Positions 55,690 to 62,330 of a stretch of DNA of 64,000 nucleotides are shown here, in pieces. The position numbers and the translations under genes were made by a program. The notes under the pieces are model-generated. The model saw nothing but the letters and a program-made list of their open reading frames with translations, did no database searches and was not told the origin of the DNA. The DNA comes from Vreelandella andesensis (lineage in GTDB: Bacteria > Pseudomonadota > Gammaproteobacteria > Pseudomonadales > Halomonadaceae), in assembly GCF_003989795.1 (NCBI RefSeq), contig NZ_RZHG01000028.1:62001-126000 (forward strand), given 5' to 3'. Within the stretch, counting starts at the first letter, position 1. Each line of letters opens with the position of its first letter.

Positions 55690-55795
55690 TGTTATGCCTC
55701 GCATTATTATCGGTGGTACGTTGCACGCGTCGTTATGATGCGGTTGGATCGGTAGAGTTAGTGTTGTCCTAGATGATATATTTGTTAAGTTTGTT

Positions 55796-55828
55796 TTTCT
55801 TATCAATTTATATAAATAATTTATAAAA
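55796..55828. promoter_or_regulatory. AT-rich palindromic operator between scoA and LysR gene
   Basis: ATTTATATAAAT (55806-55817) is a perfect 12-bp palindrome in a very AT-rich stretch, followed by TTTATAAAAG, just before the regulator gene. Such a site is where a LysR protein would control itself and the divergent scoAB operon; this role is inferred. Confidence 0.5.
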
Positions 55829-55836
55829 GGGTCAGT

Positions 55837-56760
55837 ATGACCGTCAAGCAACTCCGTGCTTTTCTTGCAGTAGCTCAAACCTTGAGCTTTACACAAGCCT
55901 GTGAACGCCTCCACCTGTCTCAACCAGCGCTCAGCTTAGCCATCAAAGGGCTGGAAGATTCGCTAGGGGGAAAACTGTTGATACGCAGTACCCGTAACGT
56001 TCGGCTAACGCCTGAAGGCGAGTCCCTACTCCCCCTGGCAAAGCATCTACTTGCCCAGTGGGATAATACCGAGGAGCGACTACGCCAGCGCTTTACTCTT
56101 CAGCTAGGCCGTTTAAGCGTAGCAGCAATGCCCTCTTTTGCGTGTAATTTACTGCCCAGCGCGCTGGTTACCTTCCGTCGGCAATACCCTAAAATTAACA
56201 TTACTGTCCACGATGTCATCAATGAAGAAGTCATCGACATGGTGCGTTCCCGCCAAGTGGAAATCGGTATTGCCTTTTCACCAGAAGGAATAGGCAGCTT
56301 AACGTTTACGCCCCTGTTTGAAGATCAGTTTATCGCTGTTGTGTCGCCTCAGTCATCTCTGGCCGAAGCCAAAACCCTAAGCTGGGCAACGTTGTTAAAA
56401 CAGGATTTTATTACCCTACAGCGCCCATCAATGGTGCGCAGACTGCTAGAGCAGGAACTTGCCAAGCAGCACATTGAATTGCCCGTTGCGTTTGAAAGCC
56501 ACCAACTCTCAACCGTTGGTAGAATGGTGGCAGATGGATTAGGCGCAAGTGCAGTTCCTTCTATGTGTATTCAGCAAATGCATCAGCTCGGCGCGCGCTG
56601 CGTCCCCTTAACATCTCCTGGCATTGCTTGCCGGGTCGGGATACTAACGTACCAAGAGTTATCGGTCGCGGCCCAAGCACTGCGCAAGGTGCTTATCGAA
56701 AGCATTAATACGCCCTCTCTAAGGCTTAGTTCGGCAATTCAACACACAACGGTTTTGTAA
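55837..56760 (+). CDS. LysR-family transcriptional regulator beside scoAB
   Basis: 307 residues. N-terminal winged HTH from [21 protein letters not shown] to [20 protein letters not shown] [14 protein letters not shown], then [19 protein letters not shown]. The effector domain has the usual two lobes ([18 protein letters not shown] and [14 protein letters not shown]). RBS AAGGG. The divergent arrangement with scoA, separated by 147 bp, is the classic LysR layout, so it probably senses a ketone-body or CoA-ester metabolite (inference). Confidence 0.9.
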   Translation: MTVKQLRAFLAVAQTLSFTQACERLHLSQPALSLAIKGLEDSLGGKLLIRSTRNVRLTPEGESLLPLAKHLLAQWDNTEERLRQRFTLQLGRLSVAAMPSFACNLLPSALVTFRRQYPKINITVHDVINEEVIDMVRSRQVEIGIAFSPEGIGSLTFTPLFEDQFIAVVSPQSSLAEAKTLSWATLLKQDFITLQRPSMVRRLLEQELAKQHIELPVAFESHQLSTVGRMVADGLGASAVPSMCIQQMHQLGARCVPLTSPGIACRVGILTYQELSVAAQALRKVLIESINTPSLRLSSAIQHTTVL

Positions 56761-56876
56761 TGTACTGGGCAGCGTGAGCATGATCCTTTAGCATTAAGGC
56801 TGGGTTGCATATACCTTGCGTTGCTTATCGCTAGAATCACACCCCTAGTATCATCATTCGTAAAAGGAAATGTGGT

Positions 56877-57758
56877 ATGTCTACTGCCAAAGGAGTTGTC
56901 AGTCTGTTATTACTGACGCTAACGACGCTGTTTTGGGGTGTACCACTAATTTTGTTAACACTGTTAAAAATCATCATCCCAGGTCAACATCGTAAACAAA
57001 GGGTTCTTAATAGTCTGTGCAACGTTGCACTCAATTGGGTTGGCGCAAATCTCTGGTGGATGCGCCGATGGATAAAACCTAACGTAAATATCAGCATTCC
57101 AGACTCACTCAGTCCAGATCAATGGTGGTTAGTCATCTCAAATCACCGCAGCTGGACAGATATTTTTATCCTTTTTATGGCACTACATCGCCGTATTCCT
57201 ATGCCCAGGTTCTTTTTGAAACATCAGTTAATTTGGATTCCTATCGTCGGGCTGGCATTTTGGGCGTTAGAATTCCCGTTTATGCGACGGTTCAGTCGTG
57301 AACAACTTGCTAAAAATCCTAAACTTGCCGCTATTGACCGAGAATCAACAGAGCGCGTTTGCCGGCAAGCTCGAAATGCCCCCATCGCCATCTTTAACTT
57401 TGTCGAAGGAACACGATTTACCATAGCAAAACGGGAAAAACAGCAAAGCCCATTCCGGCATTTACTTAGACCCAAGGCAGGCGGTGTCTCACAAGTGCTT
57501 AGCCTGCTTGGCGACAAACTAGATGGCATTCTGGATGTAACCATTAGCTATGAAAATCCAACGCCAACTTTTTGGGATTTTCTATGCGGAAAAGAAGCTC
57601 GCATCACGCTAAACGCAAGGCAGCTCGCTATTCCCCAATGGATGAACGAAGCCAACTATCACGAAGAACAGCAGCACAAGGAACGTTTCCACGCATGGAT
57701 CAATTCACTCTGGCAGGAAAAAGACGCCTTGCTAGCCAAACAAACCAACCACGACTAG
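56877..57758 (+). CDS. yihG: YihG-type membrane acyltransferase (PlsC family)
   Basis: 293 residues. N-terminal membrane helix LLLLTLTTLFWGVPLILLTL, acyltransferase motif NHRSWTD (HxxxxD), FLKHQLIWIPIVGLAFWALE, the glycerol-phosphate motif FVEGTRFT and a later RPKAGGVSQVL. These match E. coli YihG, a 1-acyl-glycerophosphate acyltransferase affecting membrane phospholipids. RBS AAGGAAA. It overlaps the next gene by 64 bp. Confidence 0.9.
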   Translation: MSTAKGVVSLLLLTLTTLFWGVPLILLTLLKIIIPGQHRKQRVLNSLCNVALNWVGANLWWMRRWIKPNVNISIPDSLSPDQWWLVISNHRSWTDIFILFMALHRRIPMPRFFLKHQLIWIPIVGLAFWALEFPFMRRFSREQLAKNPKLAAIDRESTERVCRQARNAPIAIFNFVEGTRFTIAKREKQQSPFRHLLRPKAGGVSQVLSLLGDKLDGILDVTISYENPTPTFWDFLCGKEARITLNARQLAIPQWMNEANYHEEQQHKERFHAWINSLWQEKDALLAKQTNHD

Positions 57759-58648
57759 CCCGATGGTTAGCGGTTTGCCTGCTAACAACCGTGTTAGCAG
57801 GATGTGCTGGCTCTCCCTCTTCAAATGGCCAGAATAATCCAGTGCCCAGCAGCACTGCTGGCCAAATAAACGGTGAATGGATAGAGGTACAACGCGGCGA
57901 TACGCTGGGACAACTTGCCAACCGAGCAGGCGTTCCACTGGAACGTCTCGAACGTTTCAACCCTGGAACAAATGCTCAGCGCTTAAACGTTGGCCAGCGT
58001 CTGTTGATACCAACCCAGCAGGAGCGAGCGCCCTCTGGCGGACCGTATCGCTACCAGATTCGTTCCGGCGATACCTTCTCAAGTATCGCCCGCTACTTTG
58101 GTACCACCACGGGGCGTATACAAAGCGCCAACCCCGGCACTTCACCCACAGCACTAAGAGTCGGGCAAATTGTCAGTGTACCGCTTAGCAGCAGTACTGC
58201 TTCAAGTAGCGCTAGTACTAACCGTACAAGCCAGTCAGCATCATCGCCTCCCCCAAGCGCCAGCTTGCCTGCCTCCGCACGCCGTTGGCCTTGGCCCTTA
58301 GAGGACTATCGCATTGTGCGCCGATTTGGTGCCGATAGCCGGGGTACCTTACAACCGATGCTGCTGGCCACCCAAGCAGGTGCCAAAGCCCAAGCCGTAG
58401 CACCGGGTGAAGTACGCTTTGCTAATGGAATGCGCCAACTCGGAGAGGTCGTCATCATTCATCATGCAGACAACTTGCAATCCGTTTATGCACTGTGCGA
58501 ACGCATTTTAGTGCGTGTCGGCCAGCAAGTGAGCACTGGCGACCCATTATGTGATGTCGGCCAAAGCAGCGCGACACAGCGCTACGACTTGCTTTTCGAC
58601 CTACGCCAAGGTGGCAAGCCAATTGACCCTCGCCAAGTATTAAGATGA
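57695..58648 (+). CDS. NlpD-like LysM / degenerate LytM lipoprotein
   Basis: 317 residues from the ATG at 57695 (AAGGA 12 bases upstream). Lipoprotein signal with lipobox LAGC; two LysM domains (VQRGDTLGQLANRAGVPLE and IRSGDTFSSIARYFGTT); a Ser/Ala-rich linker; and a LytM/M23 domain from about residue 210. The M23 zinc ligands are absent: the HLH of HLHFE is YDLLFD and the YAH is YAL. It is therefore probably an amidase activator like NlpD or EnvC rather than a peptidase. The usual rpoS-nlpD context is not present. A strong terminator follows. Confidence 0.8.
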   Translation: MDQFTLAGKRRLASQTNQPRLARWLAVCLLTTVLAGCAGSPSSNGQNNPVPSSTAGQINGEWIEVQRGDTLGQLANRAGVPLERLERFNPGTNAQRLNVGQRLLIPTQQERAPSGGPYRYQIRSGDTFSSIARYFGTTTGRIQSANPGTSPTALRVGQIVSVPLSSSTASSSASTNRTSQSASSPPPSASLPASARRWPWPLEDYRIVRRFGADSRGTLQPMLLATQAGAKAQAVAPGEVRFANGMRQLGEVVIIHHADNLQSVYALCERILVRVGQQVSTGDPLCDVGQSSATQRYDLLFDLRQGGKPIDPRQVLR

Positions 58649-58649
58649 A

Positions 58650-58680
58650 AAAAAGCCCCTGATTTTATCAGGGGCTTTTT
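58650..58680. terminator. Bidirectional terminator between NlpD-like gene and gcvT
   Basis: Perfect stem AAAAAGCCCCTGAT / ATCAGGGGCTTTTT with a 3-nt loop. T-runs on both strands serve the NlpD-like gene and the convergent gcvT. Confidence 0.92.
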
Positions 58681-58696
58681 CATGAAAGGTGGTTGT

Positions 58697-58737
58697 AAAA
58701 ACCGTTATGAAAAAACCGTTATGAAAAACCCCGATGA
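58697..58737. repeat. 14-bp tandem duplication downstream of gcvT
   Basis: AAAAACCGTTATGA occurs twice without mismatch at 58697-58710 and 58711-58724, followed by a decayed third copy (AAAACCCCGATGA). It lies between the gcvT stop array and the terminator. Confidence 0.85.
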
Positions 58738-58749
58738 ACATTTACAGGA

Positions 58750-58839
58750 TTATCCGCGCCAGCATTAATCACGACAGCATTAATCATGACAGTATTAACC
58801 ACGCCAGTATTAACCACGCCAGTATTAACCGCGATAATA
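58750..58839 (-). repeat. Six-unit 15-bp stop-codon repeat at the 3' end of gcvT
   Basis: Read on the minus strand, six contiguous 15-bp units each end in TAA: TATTATCGCGGTTAA (the real gcvT end), TACTGGCGTGGTTAA twice, TACTGTCATGATTAA, TGCTGTCGTGATTAA and TGCTGGCGCGGATAA. The unit copies the last five codons of the gene, so TAA recurs in frame every 15 bases. Confidence 0.95.
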
Positions 58840-59937
58840 GCCTGGCTTCACGAAGGGGGTAGAGGTCACGACCATAGGTAGCTGTTTCCCCCTCACCAAT
58901 GCGTAAACGGTGGTTTCTGGTGCTTCCCATTCACGCGCCACATAACCCATGGCAATCGGCTTACCAACGCTTGGTCCAAAGCCACCAGACGTCACGACAC
59001 CAATCTCATTGCCCTTAACATCAACTAAACGTGCCCCCTCTCTTACTGGCGCACGCCCTTCTGCCACTAAACCTACCCGCTTACGCGTGTGATCTTTCGC
59101 GGCTACTTGGTGAAGAATAAGGTCCGCGCCAGGAAAACCTGCAGGACGATCCCCTCCATGTCGGCGGGGCTTACCAATCGCCCAAATAAGACCTGCTTCT
59201 ACAGGCGTCGTCGTCATATCCATATCGTGGCCGTACAAGCACAGTCCAGCCTCTAAACGAAGCGAGTCGCGCGCGCCCAAGCCAATCGCTTCTACTTCGG
59301 GCTCTGCTAACAATTGTTCCGCAAATGCCTGACTAACGTCAGAGGCCACTGATATCTCAAAGCCATCTTCGCCGGTGTAACCGCTACGGCTGATCCAGAC
59401 CTCCTGACCAGCCACCGTGAAGCGGCCATGCTGCATGAATATTAACTCACATGCCTGGGGGCATAGGCGTTTCATGACGTCTCTAGCCTTCGGCCCCTGT
59501 AGCGCCAGCAAGCCACGGTCTAACACCTCAATGTGATGAGTAGCACCGAGATTAGTACGCAGATGGACAATATCCTGCTCTTTGCAAGCAGCATTAACGA
59601 CCAAATAAAAGTGATCACCTGCATTAACGGCCATTAAATCATCGATAATGCCGCCATCTGTTCCGCTAAACAGCCCATAGCGCTGCTCGCCTTTGCGCAA
59701 CCCGACCAGGTCTGCAGGAATCAGTGACTCTAGCGCTTCGGCAACGTTGTCACCCGACACCGCTATTTGGCCCATGTGAGAAACATCAAACAGCCCACAC
59801 TGCTGACGCGTGTGCTCATGCTCTTTTTTGACGCCCAATGGGTATTGCACCGGCATATCATACCCCGCAAAAGGAACCATCTTGGCGCCTAGCGAAAGAT
59901 GCAATTCATGGAGTGGTGTCTGTTTAAGGTCGGTCAT
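58825..59937 (-). CDS. gcvT: Aminomethyltransferase GcvT (glycine cleavage T protein)
   Basis: 370 residues. Transfers the aminomethyl group from lipoyl-GcvH to tetrahydrofolate. [18 protein letters not shown], the folate-site [21 protein letters not shown] and [18 protein letters not shown] are present. The gene ends in GYYRG, and its last 15 bases start a six-unit tandem repeat of in-frame stop codons. It follows alsT in the same direction by 93 bp, whereas gcvH and gcvP are divergent, an uncommon split. RBS GGAAA. Confidence 0.95.
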   Translation of the reverse strand: MTDLKQTPLHELHLSLGAKMVPFAGYDMPVQYPLGVKKEHEHTRQQCGLFDVSHMGQIAVSGDNVAEALESLIPADLVGLRKGEQRYGLFSGTDGGIIDDLMAVNAGDHFYLVVNAACKEQDIVHLRTNLGATHHIEVLDRGLLALQGPKARDVMKRLCPQACELIFMQHGRFTVAGQEVWISRSGYTGEDGFEISVASDVSQAFAEQLLAEPEVEAIGLGARDSLRLEAGLCLYGHDMDMTTTPVEAGLIWAIGKPRRHGGDRPAGFPGADLILHQVAAKDHTRKRVGLVAEGRAPVREGARLVDVKGNEIGVVTSGGFGPSVGKPIAMGYVAREWEAPETTVYALVRGKQLPMVVTSTPFVKPGYYRG

Positions 59938-60030
59938 GGGATTTCCTCAGTCGAGAAAGAGAAACGGGAAGCCATAACTGGCTTCCCGGCTCTATTACAT
60001 CGTATCGGCCCCTGTTACGTTGAACAGGGC

Positions 60031-61449
60031 TTACTTATCATGATCAAGCGCTTCGCCTGGCAGCACGTCTTTGCCTGCAAAGTAATCACGCGTAAGTTTA
60101 AATACCACCGGCGAGAGCAGCGCCAGGGCAATCAAGTTCGGTATGGCCATCATGGCATTAAAGGTATCGGCCATCAGCCAAATAAAACCAAGCTGCGCAA
60201 TAGCACCTAGCGGAATTGCCAGAACGAACAGCACGCGGTATAGCATAATCGAACGTGTGCCGAACAGGAACTGACAGCACTTCTCACCGTAGAAAGACCA
60301 GCCAAGAATTGTGGTGAATGCAAATACAGCCAAGGCAACAGCCACAATTTGGTTACCAAAACCGGGCAATGCTGCATCAAACGACAGTGCTGTTAGTGAG
60401 GCACCCGCCTCACCATCGATCCACACCGTAGAGGTTAGAATAACCAAGGCGGTAATAGTACAAACAACGATGGTATCAATAAAGGTACCCAGCATCGCGA
60501 TGAGTCCTTGGCGAACCGGGTTTTTGGTCTGCGCTGCGGCGTGAGCAATTGGCGCACTACCTAGACCTGCTTCGTTAGAAAAAATACCGCGTGCCACGCC
60601 AAACCGGATAGCGGCCATCACTGCCGCACCAGCAAAGCCACCCGCTGCTGCCATGGGATTAAAGGCGTAGTAGAAAATCAAACCAAACGCCTCACCAATT
60701 TGACTAGCGTTAACGATCAATACCAACAGACCGGCAATCACGTAGGCAATACCCATAATAGGGACAAGCTTGCCAGCCACTTTCGCAATGCGCTTAATAC
60801 CACCCAGGATAACCGCACCTGCCAGTACCATAATAATCACGCCAGTTAACCAATGCGGCACACCAAAGGTAGAGTCCATGGCATCCGCCACAGAGTTAGA
60901 CTGAACGGTATTACCGATACCGAAAGCCGCTATCGCACCAAAGAATGAAAACAAACCGCCCAGCCAGAGCCATTTTTTACCCAAGCCATTTTTTATATAG
61001 AACATCGGGCCACCCACGTGATACCCGGTGCTATCGGTTTCACGGTAGCGCACAGCGAGAACCGCTTCGGCAAATTTAGTAGCCATCCCCACTAAGGCTG
61101 TGATCCACATCCAGAACACCGCACCTGGGCCACCAAGCGCGATAGCCGTTGCGACACCCGCAATGTTGCCTGTGCCTATCGTTGCGGAAAGTGCTGTCAT
61201 CAGCGCATCAAAAGGCGAAATCTCACCGTCTTTGTCAGCTTTGCCAGATGACGCCTGATCAGTATCTGCTTGGCTAGGCTTCGGGGTGCGACCTTGCCAC
61301 ATTAGCTTGAAACCCACACCGAGCTTTCTAATTGGCATCAGTTTCAAGCCAATCTGTAAGTAAATCCCAACTCCTAGCAGTAGGACCAACATTATCGGGC
61401 CCCAAACAACACCGTTAATTGCCCCTAGGAGGCTAGTTAATGTTTCCAC
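60031..61449 (-). CDS. alsT: Sodium:alanine/glycine symporter (AGCS family)
   Basis: 472 residues, GTG start with AGGAG 7 bases upstream. Polytopic inner-membrane carrier with about 10-11 transmembrane helices. The family signature TGNIAGVATAIALGGPGAVF is present, as is GLGSAPIAHAAAQTKNPVRQ. It imports glycine or alanine with sodium, a natural energy source for a halophile. Being directly upstream of gcvT on the same strand, it probably supplies glycine to the cleavage system. Confidence 0.94.
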   Translation of the reverse strand: METLTSLLGAINGVVWGPIMLVLLLGVGIYLQIGLKLMPIRKLGVGFKLMWQGRTPKPSQADTDQASSGKADKDGEISPFDALMTALSATIGTGNIAGVATAIALGGPGAVFWMWITALVGMATKFAEAVLAVRYRETDSTGYHVGGPMFYIKNGLGKKWLWLGGLFSFFGAIAAFGIGNTVQSNSVADAMDSTFGVPHWLTGVIIMVLAGAVILGGIKRIAKVAGKLVPIMGIAYVIAGLLVLIVNASQIGEAFGLIFYYAFNPMAAAGGFAGAAVMAAIRFGVARGIFSNEAGLGSAPIAHAAAQTKNPVRQGLIAMLGTFIDTIVVCTITALVILTSTVWIDGEAGASLTALSFDAALPGFGNQIVAVALAVFAFTTILGWSFYGEKCCQFLFGTRSIMLYRVLFVLAIPLGAIAQLGFIWLMADTFNAMMAIPNLIALALLSPVVFKLTRDYFAGKDVLPGEALDHDK

Positions 61450-61862
61450 ACATTTCTCCTTACCCTGTTGATTAGCTCATTTGTTATGGGTACCGGGCAG
61501 TCAGGCTGCCTTCATTGTTAATACAGCTGTGTCGTCAAGCGTTTCTACCATAGCGCGTATCGCACTATGAAAAAACGCATGATCTGCATGTTTTACACTA
61601 TTTTCCTAGTATGTATCTATTGCAATGTCGCGAATCTGCAGAGAAAAGATCTGTTTTTACATATCCCGACAGCTATAAAGCATCATGAAACTTTAGAATG
61701 CTTTTTACCTTCCATGAGTCGATTAGGAAATTTATTTCCAATTGGAAACACGTTAACATGTACCTCAGACCGTCTTATTTAGCGCTGGCCAATAGTCGCA
61801 AAGGCGAACGACAGGCGTTAGTATGCTTCTGTCCAGATAACTGTTTCATAAAGGGAATCACC
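61450..61862. promoter_or_regulatory. Divergent control region of alsT-gcvT and gcvH-gcvP
   Basis: 413 bp without a credible gene. Two overlapping palindromes lie at 61726-61748: GGAAAT-TT-ATTTCC and TTTCCAATTGGAAA, giving three regularly spaced GGAAA/TTTCC arms. They are candidate operator sites for the gcv regulator. I looked for the conserved cores of a glycine riboswitch on both strands and did not find them. A 71-codon open frame at 61567 has no RBS and is not accepted. Confidence 0.5.
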
Positions 61863-62252
61863 ATGAGCAATCTTCCTGCCAATCTTCGTTATGCCGAAAG
61901 CCACGAATGGGTACTTGATCACCAAGACGGTACCGTCACCATCGGCATCACTGACCATGCCCAAGAAGCGCTGGGTGACGTTGTTTTCGTTGAGCTGCCA
62001 GAAGTGGGTCAGGCACTCAACAAGGGTCAGGAGTTCGGTGTCATCGAATCTGTTAAGGCTGCTTCTGATCTCTACTCGCCGGTTAGCGGTGACGTTATCG
62101 ACGTTAACGAGGCACTCGAAGATTCGCCAGAAACAGTCAATGAAGCACCTTACGAAGCGGGTTGGATCATGAAGGTACGCCTGACCGATACAACCCTAGA
62201 AGGCTTATTAGACGCAGATGCTTATCAAGCAACGCTTAGCTCAGATGATTAA
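61863..62252 (+). CDS. gcvH: Glycine cleavage system H protein
   Basis: 129 residues from the ATG at 61863 (AGGGA upstream), the E. coli length. Lipoyl carrier shuttling the aminomethyl group between GcvP, GcvT and GcvL. The lipoylation site is Lys65 in GVIESVKAASDLYSPVSG, with YAESHEWV at the N-terminus and EAGWIMKV near the C-terminus. It is 78 bp upstream of gcvP in the same direction. Confidence 0.97.
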   Translation: MSNLPANLRYAESHEWVLDHQDGTVTIGITDHAQEALGDVVFVELPEVGQALNKGQEFGVIESVKAASDLYSPVSGDVIDVNEALEDSPETVNEAPYEAGWIMKVRLTDTTLEGLLDADAYQATLSSDD

Positions 62253-62330
62253 TTAACCGGAATGCCTGTGACTAGCAGGCTTTCCAGTATCGCCCCTGCA
62301 CGGTTTTCTCATTACGTTCGGAACCTTTCC

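Noticed and set aside
55690..55923. N-terminal extension of scoA
   Set aside because: The extension overlaps the LysR gene on the other strand; the ATG at 55689 has a good RBS and gives the family-standard start.
61567..61782. 71-codon frame with hydrophobic start in the gcvH leader
   Set aside because: No ribosome binding site, no family pattern, and it covers the palindromic control region.
61450..61862. Glycine riboswitch before gcvH or alsT
   Set aside because: The position would suit one, but the conserved aptamer cores were not found on either strand by eye; a covariance-model search would settle it.
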